Assembly: GCA_963812475.1 (NCBI GenBank)
Contig: CAWEVI010000063.1
Location: 1-64,000 of the forward strand
Direction of reading: 5' to 3'
Length of the DNA: 64,000 nt
Source of the DNA: JAMXLO01 sp963812475
GTDB taxonomy: Bacteria > Pseudomonadota > Alphaproteobacteria > Acetobacterales > Acetobacteraceae
Position 1 is the first letter of the stretch. Every line of letters starts with the position of its first letter. Under the pieces are notes generated by a model that worked only from the letters and a program-made list of their open reading frames with translations, did not search any database and was not told where the DNA came from. Below are positions 51,163 through 59,471 of the stretch, one piece after another. The position numbers and the translations under genes were made by a program.

Positions 51163-52419
51163 ATGGTGGGACCGACTGGCAGCGGCGCGACGCCCACGGT
51201 GCGCGAACTGGAAAAGATCACCTCCAGGACCGACACCCGCGATGTGCTGGCCCACGCATCGAAGAGCGCGCGCAAACTGAACGACTACTTCATCGTGGAC
51301 ATCGACGCGCACGTCACCGAGACCGCGTTCTGGTCCGAAATCACCGACCGCATCGACAACGACTATCTGCGCCACGCGGCGATGTCGTTCCGCGAGCGCG
51401 GTGGCTCGCCGCCGGGACTGCTGAACGTGCAACCCGGCATGCTGTATCAGGACATGTTCGGGCGCATCCCGCACGGCCAGCAGGCGGACGCGGTGACCGA
51501 CGCGGGCACGCATCGCCAGGTCGAACTGGTCAGACGTGCGATGGACAGCATGGGCATCGACTACACCGTGGCGTTCCCGACGCCGATGCTGCTGCTGGGC
51601 ATGCATCCGCAGGCGGAGGTGGAGGTCGCGCTGGGGCGTGCATTCAATCGCTGGCTTATCGAGGCGTTGCTGCCGCAGGAGCCGCGCATCAAGGCGATGA
51701 TGTATCTGCCGTTCAACGATCCTGAAGCCTGCGTCGAGGTGGTCGAGGAGTTCGCCGATCAGCCGGGCGTGATCGGCTTCACCGTTGTCTCGACCCGGTA
51801 CAAGCCGGTGCATCACAACAGCTACATGCGGCTCTATGCCGCGTTGCAGGCGGCGGGCAAGCCGCTGGCGTTTCACTCCGGCTTTCACTGGGGCGATGAA
51901 TCGATGAAGCAGGTCAACCGCTTCATCTCGATGCACGCAATCTCGTTCTGCTATTTTAACATGATCCATCTGACCAACTGGATAATCAACGGCCTGCCGG
52001 AGCGTTTTCCCGATCTCAAGGTGATCTGGGTCGAGAGCGGTCTCGCGTGGGTGCCGTTCATGATGCAGCGACTCGATTCCGAATACATGATGCGGACATC
52101 CGAGGCGCCGATGCTGCGCCGGCGTCCCAGCGAGTACATGCAGGACATGTACTTCACAAGTCAGCCACTGGAGACCAGCAATCTCAAGTTGACCCAGGCG
52201 ACGATGGAAGCGATCAAGGCGGATACGCAGCTGCTGTTCGCCTCGGACTGGCCGCACTGGGATTTCGATCTGCCGACGACGATCACCAACCTGCCGTTCC
52301 TGTCCGAGCAGGCCAAGCGCAACATCCTGGGCCTGAACGCCGCACGTGCGTTTGGATTTGAGGTCCCGCCGCACAAGCTTGCCAAGGTGCCTGCGCCCGA
52401 GCCGGCGCTCGCCAAGTGA
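51163..52419 (+). CDS. Amidohydrolase (ACMSD-like TIM-barrel)
   Basis: 418 aa. The first metal motif is atypical: KLNDYFIVDIDAHVTETAFW (D-x-H in place of H-x-H). Further motifs are GFTVVSTRYKPVHHNSYMRL, KPLAFHSGFHWGDESMKQVN, LTNWIINGLPERFPDLKVIW, VESGLAWVPFMMQRLDSEYM, and LFASDWPHWDFDLPTTITNL (acidic ligand) near the C-terminus. This pattern matches the amidohydrolase_2 group including 2-amino-3-carboxymuconate decarboxylase and salicylate-type decarboxylases. It heads a plus-strand cluster whose next gene overlaps it by 4 bases. Confidence 0.9.
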   Translation: MVGPTGSGATPTVRELEKITSRTDTRDVLAHASKSARKLNDYFIVDIDAHVTETAFWSEITDRIDNDYLRHAAMSFRERGGSPPGLLNVQPGMLYQDMFGRIPHGQQADAVTDAGTHRQVELVRRAMDSMGIDYTVAFPTPMLLLGMHPQAEVEVALGRAFNRWLIEALLPQEPRIKAMMYLPFNDPEACVEVVEEFADQPGVIGFTVVSTRYKPVHHNSYMRLYAALQAAGKPLAFHSGFHWGDESMKQVNRFISMHAISFCYFNMIHLTNWIINGLPERFPDLKVIWVESGLAWVPFMMQRLDSEYMMRTSEAPMLRRRPSEYMQDMYFTSQPLETSNLKLTQATMEAIKADTQLLFASDWPHWDFDLPTTITNLPFLSEQAKRNILGLNAARAFGFEVPPHKLAKVPAPEPALAK

Positions 52420-52703
52420 GCGTGAGCGCGATCGGCGCGGAATTCTGCGACCGGGTGACGGCGGCATTGCGGAGCGGCGAGCTGGATTCGATTCCGGATG
52501 ATGCGCTGCGCCGGGTGCTGACTGCGGCGGTCAAGGCCTACGCCGCGAAAGCCGAAACGGCGGAGGGCGAAGTTGCTCCGTTCGACGCCGATGCAGTGAC
52601 CGCGACCGAGACGGCGGTGACTGCATGCGCCATGATCCGTGCTGCCGGCCTCAACCTGTTCGACATCGCTATGTGGTTCCAGCGTCCTGTGGCAAGACCG
52701 TGA
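52416..52703 (+). CDS. Small conserved-looking protein inside the amidohydrolase-Rieske cluster (95 aa)
   Basis: The GTG start overlaps the stop of the amidohydrolase gene (GTGA), and 13 bases separate it from the Rieske gene, so it is firmly part of the operon. The sequence is helical and acidic: IGAEFCDRVTAALRSGELDS, IPDDALRRVLTAAVKAYAAK, and AVTACAMIRAAGLNLFDIAM at the end. No Cys pair, signal or known motif is present. By position it could be a small subunit or helper of the amidohydrolase or the Rieske protein. This is inference only. Confidence 0.6.
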   Translation: MSVSAIGAEFCDRVTAALRSGELDSIPDDALRRVLTAAVKAYAAKAETAEGEVAPFDADAVTATETAVTACAMIRAAGLNLFDIAMWFQRPVARP

Positions 52704-52716
52704 TTGGAGATAGACG

Positions 52717-53085
52717 ATGAGCGAGACCATGGTCGGCTCGTGCGGCGAACTGGCGGATGGCGACTATCGCATCGTTGCAATCGGCGAGCTGGAAGTTGGC
52801 ATATTCCGGCTTGGCGACCGGTTCGTCGCCTATGAAAATCGCTGCCCGCATCATGGCGGGCCGGTCTGTCAGGGCAGGCTGTTCAATCGGGTCGAGGAGA
52901 TCATAATGCCGGACCAGACCAGCCGCGGCCTGCGATTCACCAAGGACCGGCATGTGGTGTGTCCCTGGCATGGGTATGAATTCAATCTAGACACCGGTCG
53001 CCATCCGGGCGATCCGCGCGTTCGGCTGCGGCCGATAGCTGTGCGTGTGGCGGACGATGCGATCTACATTGCAACGCCGGATTGA
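52717..53085 (+). CDS. Rieske [2Fe-2S] ferredoxin-like protein
   Basis: 122 aa. Both cluster-binding boxes are present: ENRCPHHGGPVCQG (C-x-H) and VVCPWHGYEFNLDTGRH (C-x2-H), about 50 residues apart, as in NirD/BphF-type Rieske proteins. An insert between the boxes (VEEIIMPDQTSRGLRFTKDR) is longer than usual. No oxygenase alpha subunit is seen nearby, so it may serve a distant oxygenase or a partner in the cluster. It is soluble and cytoplasmic. It sits after the small orphan gene and before the CMD gene. Confidence 0.9.
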   Translation: MSETMVGSCGELADGDYRIVAIGELEVGIFRLGDRFVAYENRCPHHGGPVCQGRLFNRVEEIIMPDQTSRGLRFTKDRHVVCPWHGYEFNLDTGRHPGDPRVRLRPIAVRVADDAIYIATPD

Positions 53086-53111
53086 GGGGTTGCGGCGAGT
53101 TCGATAAGGTA

Positions 53112-53156
53112 ATCAAGCGTGCGCACTTTGTGTAACTCTGTGTCCGCTTGATTGCC
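53112..53156. repeat. Third copy of the AATCAAGCG...CGCTTGATT repeat
   Basis: AACTCTGTGTCCGCTTGATTGC (22 bases, 53135-53156, given here in two parts of 11: AACTCTGTGTC and CGCTTGATTGC) is identical to 47229-47250. The copy also has its own inverted ends, AATCAAGCG (53112-53120) and CGCTTGATT (53146-53154), making a 9-bp stem. It lies between the Rieske and CMD genes and would put a hairpin in that operon transcript. Confidence 0.8.
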
Positions 53157-53234
53157 TTCCGTACTGCGTAGAAGATCTTGCCCGCACGCCCGGCACTCTC
53201 TACCGTCCGCCGCATAGCAGCGGAGACATGCGCC

Positions 53235-53666
53235 ATGGCCAACATCCCAAATCGCCCGGAATATCAGAGCGACCTGTTCAAGCAGGGTCTGGCCGTGCGC
53301 CGCGATGTGCTCGGCGCCGACTACGTCGATGGATCGCTGACCCGCGCGGACGATTTCAATGCCGCGTTTCAGCAGATCACCACCGAAGTCGCGTGGGGCA
53401 TGATCTGGACGCGTCCCGGTCTGCCGCGCAAGACGCGCAGCATGATCAACCTGACGATGCTGGCGGCGCTCAATCGCGGCGCCGAGTTCCGGCTGCATCT
53501 GCGCGCCGCGCTCAGCAACGGCGTGAGCCGCGACGAGATCAAGGAGATCCTGCTGCAGATCGGCGCCTATTGCGGCATCCCCGCCTGCCTCGAGGCGTTC
53601 CGGATCGCAACCGAGGTGTTCAAGGACGTGGACGGCGCCCAGGGGAGCAAGGGGGGCAGCGACTGA
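53235..53666 (+). CDS. Carboxymuconolactone decarboxylase family protein
   Basis: 143 aa from ATG 53235 (GGAG 9 bases upstream). The CMD/AhpD-like fold is clear: YQSDLFKQGLAVRRDVLGAD, WGMIWTRPGLPRKTRSMINL, TMLAALNRGAEFRLHLRAAL, GVSRDEIKEILLQIGAYCGI and PACLEAFRIATEVF. The pattern GMIWTRPGLP...R-S is that of PcaC-type 4-carboxymuconolactone decarboxylases, as opposed to the CxxC AhpD group. PcaC relatives act in beta-ketoadipate-like pathways, but here no other pca gene is present. Its TGA overlaps the ATG of the next gene (TGATG). Confidence 0.9.
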   Translation: MANIPNRPEYQSDLFKQGLAVRRDVLGADYVDGSLTRADDFNAAFQQITTEVAWGMIWTRPGLPRKTRSMINLTMLAALNRGAEFRLHLRAALSNGVSRDEIKEILLQIGAYCGIPACLEAFRIATEVFKDVDGAQGSKGGSD

Positions 53667-54575
53667 TGGCCGACAAGCCAACCGTCGGCTTCGTTGGCGT
53701 CGGCAACATGGGCTGGCCGATGGCGGCCGGCCTCGTGCGCGCCGGCTTCGCCGTGCATGTGAACAACTCGCGGCGGGAGGTGGCGAACAACTTCGTCCAG
53801 CAGGTCGGCGGCGACGCACCGGACAGCCTGCGGCAACTGGCTGCCGCGTCGGACGTGGTGATCACCATGCTGCCGACCAGCGCGATCGTCGAGCATGTTC
53901 TGGCAACCGGCGACGACACGGTGATGTCGGGGATGAAGCCGGGCACCGTCGTGATCGAGATGAGCTCCGGGGTTCCGTCGGTTACCCTGCGGCTCGCCGA
54001 GCGCGTGATGGAACTGGGCGGTCATATGATCGACGCACCGGTGTCGGGCGGCGTGCCTCGGGCGAAGACCGGCGAGTTGGCGATCATGGTCGGCGGTGAC
54101 AGCGCGATCATCGAATCGGTACTGCCGGTGCTGTCGGCGATGGGCACATCGGTGTTGCGCACCGGCGCGGTCGGGTCGGGCCAGGCGATGAAGGCGCTGA
54201 ACAACCTGGTCTCCGCGGGCGGCTTCCTGATCGGCATCGAGGCGCTGCTGATTGGCCAGCGCTTCGGACTGGACCCCGCTGTGATGGTGGACGTTCTTGA
54301 ACGCTGCAACAGGCATGAACAATTCCACCCAGAAGAAGTTCAAGCAGTTTGTGCTGTCGCGCAAGTTCAATGCCGGCTTCAGCATGGGATTGCTGGCGAA
54401 GGACCTTTCGATCGCCTTGCAGGTCGGCCGTGAGACCGAAACACCCGCGCCGTTGTCCGCGCTGTGCAAGGAGATGGTGGCGTCAGCCCAGGCCATGTTC
54501 GGCTCCGATGCGGACCACACCGAGATGGCTAAACTCTGTGAGCAACTGGTCGGTACGCAGCTGGGCAAGGCGTGA
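53666..54575 (+). pseudogene. Beta-hydroxyacid dehydrogenase (HIBADH family), frameshifted
   Basis: From ATG 53666 the first frame has PTVGFVGVGNMGWPMAAGLV (Rossmann), GGHMIDAPVSGGVPRAKTGE and GSGQAMKALNNLVSAGGFLI with the catalytic Lys, to PAVMVDVL. Then the sequence continues one frame on: NAATGMNNSTQKKFKQFVLS, RKFNAGFSMGLLAKDLSIAL, to TGA 54575. One extra T in CTTG at 54296-54299 would restore a normal protein of about 302 aa. It is the last gene of the amidohydrolase-Rieske-CMD cluster and a distant paralogue of the intact gene at 34040. Confidence 0.8.
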
Positions 54576-54624
54576 TCGGAACCGGAACGCTCGCGCGCGG
54601 TCGCGTGCCGCGAACGGCCCGGTG

Positions 54625-55257
54625 TTACGGCGACCTGAGGTAATTTGCGGTTGCCGAGGCCTGCGCCAGAAGGGCACGCAGGTCCGGGTTCTTGTCGCTG
54701 TCCTTGGCGGTCAGCGCTTCCATCGGTACGAAATACTCGTGCGCGTGTGGCAACTGGTGGCGCACGAAGCCAGCGTAGTGCTGCGGCTTCAACCCGTAAA
54801 GTACGTGCATGTCGCGCACCGCCAGGACGAAGGGGATCACCGGTTCATGCATCAAGACGCCGGTCGCCTTCCAGCGTGGCGTCGGGTCGCCCTGCATGAC
54901 GGGCGCGAGCAGCCAGGCCACTGGACAAACGGCCAGCAACGAATGGGTGCTGGGCGCAAAGCGGGAACGTTTGTCGAGCAGGTTCTGCAAGGACCCGCAG
55001 GCCTCGATTGCGAAGATGTCCACATAAGGTTCAACAGCAGTCCCGGCGAAGTTCAGCCACAAGCCATCCGGCAGGGTGCGCCAGCGCGTGCTCCCGGGCA
55101 GCTTGAGAAAAGGGTTGCATGTTCCGATGTCGCCTGAAGGGCGGCCGCGAAGCCAAGCGTCCCGGCCTGCGGGAGCGGTCTGGACGCCCGGTGGATGCTG
55201 AGGCCATTCCTCGAGCCGCTGTTTGACCAGTGAATCCAGTGATTGGGACTGGCGCAT
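54625..55257 (-). CDS. Hypothetical protein (210 aa)
   Basis: From ATG 55257 (an upstream ATG at 55317 gives 230 aa). It is soluble and Trp/Pro-containing (LVKQRLEEWPQHPPGVQTAP, DGLWLNFAGTAVEPYVDIFA, PFVLAVRDMHVLYGLKPQHY), with the look of a single alpha/beta domain. I do not recognise the family. Neighbours give no clue: the convergent dehydrogenase pseudogene on one side and an AT-richer stretch on the other. Confidence 0.55.
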   Translation of the reverse strand: MRQSQSLDSLVKQRLEEWPQHPPGVQTAPAGRDAWLRGRPSGDIGTCNPFLKLPGSTRWRTLPDGLWLNFAGTAVEPYVDIFAIEACGSLQNLLDKRSRFAPSTHSLLAVCPVAWLLAPVMQGDPTPRWKATGVLMHEPVIPFVLAVRDMHVLYGLKPQHYAGFVRHQLPHAHEYFVPMEALTAKDSDKNPDLRALLAQASATANYLRSP

Positions 55258-55679
55258 TGACTTCCCGCCTGGTGCCGTCGCATGCCGAAATGCAACTATA
55301 GGATGTATCTCTAACATACGAATGCACGCGCGAAAGGAAATTGTGCAGTATCTTGAAAATTCCGGTTATTGCATGCCAACAATCGCCTCACGTCCCGCCG
55401 ATGATTTGGTTCTGCTCAGCCTGCGGCTGGCGGCGAAGTTCATAAGTTGGACAGCCATAAAGAACATGTTTTCTGGAGTTTGCGGACTGTTCCTGTCATA
55501 TTGACTCAAGTAGTTATGTGGATAACTCCATCCATGTGCTTGAACCGACGAGAATTTCGGTGATTGAAACTGAATCGACCGCGCGCCCTCCAGAGCCCTC
55601 ATATCTACAACCACAGGATGCAGAGGTGAGCCAAGGCGCCAATCGCGCGCGGCACGCGGTCAGGCGTGCCTGGGACCGG
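55258..55679. other. AT-richer stretch without a recognised gene
   Basis: 422 bases with visibly lower G+C than its surroundings, especially 55320-55560 (TGTTTTCTGGAG, AAGTAGTTATGTGG). Short open frames exist, for example 55322-55504 on the plus strand (MHARKEIVQYLENSGYCMPT...), but none has an RBS or known motif. It is probably a promoter region or a scar of inserted DNA. Confidence 0.4.
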
Positions 55680-56288
55680 TCACATCGGCGGAGCAACCCC
55701 GTCCTTGCCAACGGTCACGCGACTGGCTGCCAGTTTGCCTTCGGCATTCCTGGTCGCACCGAACATGACCGGGGCGCCCGGCTTCAGATCGGCACGCTCA
55801 GCCGGGGCAAACGTGACAATCGGCACACCCGCTGGCACGATGATTTTGTTGCTGCCGCCTTTGAACGACAGGCTGAGTTCGCGTCCGGATGTCGCCTGGA
55901 CAGCCCCGGAGACAGTGCCGTTGGTCATCATGCTGCCCGGCTCTAGGTCCCAAGGATAATTGCCCTCGCCGGTGCCGCGCATCGCCTCGGGAAATACCAG
56001 CACCTCGATTGCCTGCATTTCGCCGTTGGCGCCATTTCTGGTGGCAATGCCGACAAAGCTTCCGGGAGCGATCGACGCGAGGTCGACCTTCTTCACCGTG
56101 GCGACCGTCAGCGGATCGTTCAATGTGATATCGACCTTGGGACCCTCGCGCGTCGCAACTGTCAGGGTCTGGCCCTGGACCGCGGCTATGGTGCCACGTA
56201 TCCGGGTGGGCGGCGCGGTCGTCTGGGCGATGGCGCCAACGCCGAAAAGGCAACCGGCCAGCACCGCCGGCAGCAGACGTGCGAGCAT
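55680..56288 (-). CDS. Secreted DUF5666-like beta-barrel-repeat protein
   Basis: 202 aa from ATG 56288 (GGGGGGAGACAA upstream). The signal peptide (MLARLLPAVLAGCLFGVGAI-AQ) is followed by repeated OB-like segments: RIRGTIAAVQGQTLTVATRE, GSFVGIATRNGANGEMQAIE, TVSGAVQATSGRELSLSFKG and KPGAPVMFGATRNAEGKLAA. This resembles DUF5666-type periplasmic proteins of unknown role. No metal site or catalytic residue can be assigned. It is a single gene. Confidence 0.6.
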   Translation of the reverse strand: MLARLLPAVLAGCLFGVGAIAQTTAPPTRIRGTIAAVQGQTLTVATREGPKVDITLNDPLTVATVKKVDLASIAPGSFVGIATRNGANGEMQAIEVLVFPEAMRGTGEGNYPWDLEPGSMMTNGTVSGAVQATSGRELSLSFKGGSNKIIVPAGVPIVTFAPAERADLKPGAPVMFGATRNAEGKLAASRVTVGKDGVAPPM

Positions 56289-56719
56289 TTGTCTCCCCCC
56301 ACATGATTGGTTTGTCTGGCCGGATGATAGGCATGATCCTGGTTTCGGAAAGAGGCAATATGCGCTCGACGAGACGCGGCTTCGCCATCCACTGTAGCGC
56401 CCCAGGTGTGGTGGCCCAGACTGGTCGGGCCACAGAGGCAATTGCCGTTACGCGGTCACCGCGCCGCACAGATATTGGGTGGGATGGCGGTAGGCAGGAT
56501 GGCCGATCTGGTACAAGGCTACGGTGCTGATCTGGCACTTTGCGCGGAGCGTCAGGCACGCGCTGCGCGACGCGGGCCAAGCCGCAGACGTCCTCGGCGA
56601 CGTGTAATATCGCCGGCCCAGGCGAGGCTTGTACTTATCCGACCCCACTGGCTTTGCGATGGTGCGACCCTTCCCCCAGCCCCTCCCGCACGGGGAGGGG
56701 GCGAACTGGGCATCGCTTG
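56289..56719. other. Intergenic stretch, no gene
   Basis: 431 bases between the DUF5666-like gene and hbd. I find no credible gene. The hairpin at 56680-56700 lies at its right end. The rest is moderately GC-rich and includes the promoter region of the gene starting at 56288. Confidence 0.4.
56680..56700 (-). terminator. Hairpin downstream of hbd
   Basis: CCCCTCCC (56680-56687) pairs with GGGAGGGG (56693-56700) around a GCACG loop. It is 20 bases after the hbd stop on the minus strand. It lacks a T-tract. CCCCTCCCGCACGGGGAGGGG-type hairpins are also widespread as dispersed repeats, so it could be either. Confidence 0.5.
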
Positions 56720-57649
56720 CTAGCGCGTCGGGCGCGGCGGCGTCACGGTGTAATCGTAGAAGCCGCGGTTGGTCTTGCGTCCCAGCCAGCCCGCCTCGAC
56801 ATATTTCACCAGCAGCGGACAGGGACGGTATTTACTGTCCGACAGCCCCTCGTACAGCACCTGCATGATCGACAGGCAGGTGTCCAGGCCGATGAAATCC
56901 GCCAGTTCCAGCGGGCCCATCGGATGGTTGGCGCCGAGCCGCATCGATGTGTCGATGCCTGAGACCGAACCCACGCCCTCGTACAGGGCATAGACCGCCT
57001 CATTGATCATCGGCACCAGGATCCGGTTGACAATGAACGCCGGAAAGTCCTCGGCAACAGTGGGGGTCTTGCCGAGCTTCTCAGCCAGGCCGTGCACCAC
57101 CTGGAAGGTGGTCTCGTCGGTGGCGATGCCACGGATGATCTCGACGAGCTTCATCACCGGCACCGGGTTCATGAAATGCATGCCGATGAACTTTTCCGGC
57201 CGGTCGGTCGCGGCACCCAGCCGCGTGATCGAGATCGACGAGGTATTCGATGCCAGCAGGCAGGCGGGCTGCAGATGAGGGGTCAGCGCACGAAAGATCG
57301 CGTGCTTCACGTCTTCCTTCTCGGTCGCCGCCTCGATGACCAGGTCGGCATCACCGAGATCGGCGTAATCAGTGGTGCCGCGGATACGCGCAAGCGCGTC
57401 GTCCCTGTCCTCCTCCGAGATCAGCTTGCGGTTGACCTGCCGGTCCATGTTGCGCGTGATCGTTCCCAAGGCACGATCGAGCGCGTCGGACTTAACGTCC
57501 AGCATCGTCACGGGCAGGCCCGCGAGCGCACACACGTGCGCGATGCCATTGCCCATCTGCCCGGCGCCGATCACGCCCACCCGGGCGAGCCCAGGCAACT
57601 CCGCCAGCAGAACGCCGCCGGCAGGCAGCACCTTCACATCTACATTCAT
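56720..57649 (-). CDS. hbd: 3-hydroxybutyryl-CoA dehydrogenase
   Basis: 309 aa. The first 20 residues form an unusual extension, then the standard fold: VGVIGAGQMGNGIAHVCALA (NAD-binding), DLGDADLVIEAATEKEDVKH, LASNTSSISITRL, GMHFMNPVPVMKLVEIIRGI with the catalytic His, FPAFIVNRILVPMINEAVYA, and NHPMGPLELADFIGLDTCLS. It oxidises 3-hydroxyacyl-CoA to 3-ketoacyl-CoA. It follows etfA with no gap (etfA stop at 57650), the common alphaproteobacterial etfB-etfA-hbd order. Confidence 0.94.
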   Translation of the reverse strand: MNVDVKVLPAGGVLLAELPGLARVGVIGAGQMGNGIAHVCALAGLPVTMLDVKSDALDRALGTITRNMDRQVNRKLISEEDRDDALARIRGTTDYADLGDADLVIEAATEKEDVKHAIFRALTPHLQPACLLASNTSSISITRLGAATDRPEKFIGMHFMNPVPVMKLVEIIRGIATDETTFQVVHGLAEKLGKTPTVAEDFPAFIVNRILVPMINEAVYALYEGVGSVSGIDTSMRLGANHPMGPLELADFIGLDTCLSIMQVLYEGLSDSKYRPCPLLVKYVEAGWLGRKTNRGFYDYTVTPPRPTR

Positions 57650-58597
57650 TCAGGAGCGCTCCAGTTCGGCTGCCAGCTCCGGCAGGGCGGTGAACAGATC
57701 AGCCACCAGGCCATAGTCGGCGACCTGGAAGATGGGCGCTTCCTCATCCTTGTTGATCGCCACGATAACCTTGCTGTCCTTCATGCCGGCCAGATGCTGG
57801 ATGGCACCAGAAATACCGACAGCAATGTAAAGCTCCGGGGCGACAATCTTTCCGGTCTGCCCAACCTGAAATTCGTTGGGGACGAAGCCGGCATCAACCG
57901 CGGCGCGTGACGCACCCACCGCAGCACCCAATCTATCAGCAATTGGTTCAATAAGCTTGAAGTTTTCACCCGCCTGCATGCCGCGACCACCGGAAATCAC
58001 CACCCGCGCGGCGGTCAACTCGGGGCGCTCGCTCTTCGACAGTTCGGTCGAGATGAATCGGGAGACGGCAGGCAGACCGGGGATGGCCACGGCTTCGATC
58101 GGCGCGCTATCCGCTACTGGCCCCTCCTCGGCCGCGACCGGATCGAAACTGGCGGCGCGGACCGTGATCACCTTCTTCGCGTCGGACGACTTCACGGTGG
58201 CAAGACCGTTTCCGGCGTAAATCGGCCGGATGAACGTGTCGGCGTCCACCACATCGGCGATGTCGCTGATCGGTTGTACGTCCAGGAAGGCTGCCACGCG
58301 GGGCATGACGTTCTTGCCCACAGCGGTGGTGGCGGCCAACAGGTGCGAATAGTTTGGCGCCAGCGCGACCAGCAGTGCCGCCGTCGGTTCGGCGAGAAGG
58401 TGGTCCAACGCCGGCGAATCCGCCGTCAGCACCCTCGCCACGCCCGGTAACTTGGCGGCGGCGGCGGCGGCGGCATCCAGACCGCTGCCGGCCACCAGGG
58501 CATGCACATCGCCCAGCTTCAGCGCTGCCGTGACCGCGCTGCGAGAAGGTTGTTTGATGCCGGCATCGTCGTATTCGAGCAGTACAAGGGCCGTCAT
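57650..58597 (-). CDS. etfA: Electron transfer flavoprotein alpha subunit
   Basis: 315 aa. The C-terminal FAD domain is diagnostic: RVVISGGRGMQAGENFKLIE, AAVGASRAAVDAGFVPNEFQ, VGQTGKIVAPELYIAVGISG, AIQHLAGMKDSKVIVAINKD and EAPIFQVADYGLVADLF. The N-terminal domain is poorly conserved, as usual, and contains a poly-Ala run from a GCC/GCG repeat. With EtfB it carries electrons from acyl-CoA and other flavin dehydrogenases to ETF:ubiquinone oxidoreductase. The start is 3 bases after the etfB stop. Confidence 0.96.
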   Translation of the reverse strand: MTALVLLEYDDAGIKQPSRSAVTAALKLGDVHALVAGSGLDAAAAAAAKLPGVARVLTADSPALDHLLAEPTAALLVALAPNYSHLLAATTAVGKNVMPRVAAFLDVQPISDIADVVDADTFIRPIYAGNGLATVKSSDAKKVITVRAASFDPVAAEEGPVADSAPIEAVAIPGLPAVSRFISTELSKSERPELTAARVVISGGRGMQAGENFKLIEPIADRLGAAVGASRAAVDAGFVPNEFQVGQTGKIVAPELYIAVGISGAIQHLAGMKDSKVIVAINKDEEAPIFQVADYGLVADLFTALPELAAELERS

Positions 58598-58600
58598 CGG

Positions 58601-59350
58601 TCAGATCACCTTCGCTTCCGTCCTGAGTTTTGCCACCAGTTCGGCGACCGAGCCGACCTTCACCCCGGCCTTGCGCTTCGGCGGCTCGGCCACCTTCAGC
58701 GTGGTCAGGCGTGGCGCCGGGTCCACGCCAAGATCGGCGGGCTTCAGGTTGTCGATCGGTTTCTTCCGCGCCCGCATGATGTTGGGTAGCGACGCATAAC
58801 GCGGCTCGTTCAGGCGCAGGTCGGTCGTGACAATGGCGGGAAGGTTCAGCGCGACCGTCTCGAGCCCGCCATCAACCTCGCGCGTCACCGTGATCGTCTC
58901 GCCGTCGACCACCACCTTCGAGGCGAAAGTGCCCTGCGGCCAGCCGAGCAGTGCCGCCAGCATCTGCCCGGTGGCGCTCATGTCGTCGTCGATCGCCTGC
59001 TTGCCCAGGATGATCAGCCGTGGCTGCTCCTTGTCGGCGATCGCCTTCAACAGCTTGGCGACGGCCAGCGGCTGAAGGTCCGCGTCGGTCTCAACCAGGA
59101 TGCCGCGGTCGGCGCCCATGGCGAGCGCGGTGCGGATCGTCTCGGCGCATTGCGGCACGCCGAGCGAGACCGCGACAATCTCCGTGGCAACGCCCTTCTC
59201 CTTCAGGCGGACCGCCTCCTCGATGGCGATCTCGTCGAATGGATTCATCGACATCTTCACCCCGGCGGTCTCGATGCCGGAGCCGTCCGCCTTCACGCGG
59301 ACCTTCACGTTGTAGTCGACCACCCGCTTGACCGGGACCAGGATTTTCAT
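58601..59350 (-). CDS. etfB: Electron transfer flavoprotein beta subunit
   Basis: 249 aa. Typical EtfB blocks are MKILVPVKRVVDYNVKVRVK, MSMNPFDEIAIEEAVRLKEK, AVSLGVPQCAETIRTALAMG, PRLIILGKQAIDDDMSATGQ (AMP-binding region), and AIVTTDLRLNEPRYASLPNI (recognition loop, with Leu in the expected place). It is the first gene of the etfB-etfA-hbd operon. The RBS is not strong. Confidence 0.96.
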   Translation of the reverse strand: MKILVPVKRVVDYNVKVRVKADGSGIETAGVKMSMNPFDEIAIEEAVRLKEKGVATEIVAVSLGVPQCAETIRTALAMGADRGILVETDADLQPLAVAKLLKAIADKEQPRLIILGKQAIDDDMSATGQMLAALLGWPQGTFASKVVVDGETITVTREVDGGLETVALNLPAIVTTDLRLNEPRYASLPNIMRARKKPIDNLKPADLGVDPAPRLTTLKVAEPPKRKAGVKVGSVAELVAKLRTEAKVI

Positions 59351-59471
59351 GAGACGACCATGCCGCTTCCAGGGATTTCGTGCGTCATCAGGGCGGGTGA
59401 GCCGCCTGTTCGCACCTGCAATAGAACCGGCGGACCATATGCAGGGGCCGGTGGCCTGTCAAACCTCCCGA

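Noticed and set aside
52717..53085. Complete Rieske dioxygenase system
   Set aside because: Only the small Rieske protein is present; no oxygenase alpha subunit or reductase gene is in the cluster.
58452..58472. GCC/GCG trinucleotide repeat as a regulatory microsatellite
   Set aside because: It is a short poly-Ala coding run inside etfA with no sign of frame change.
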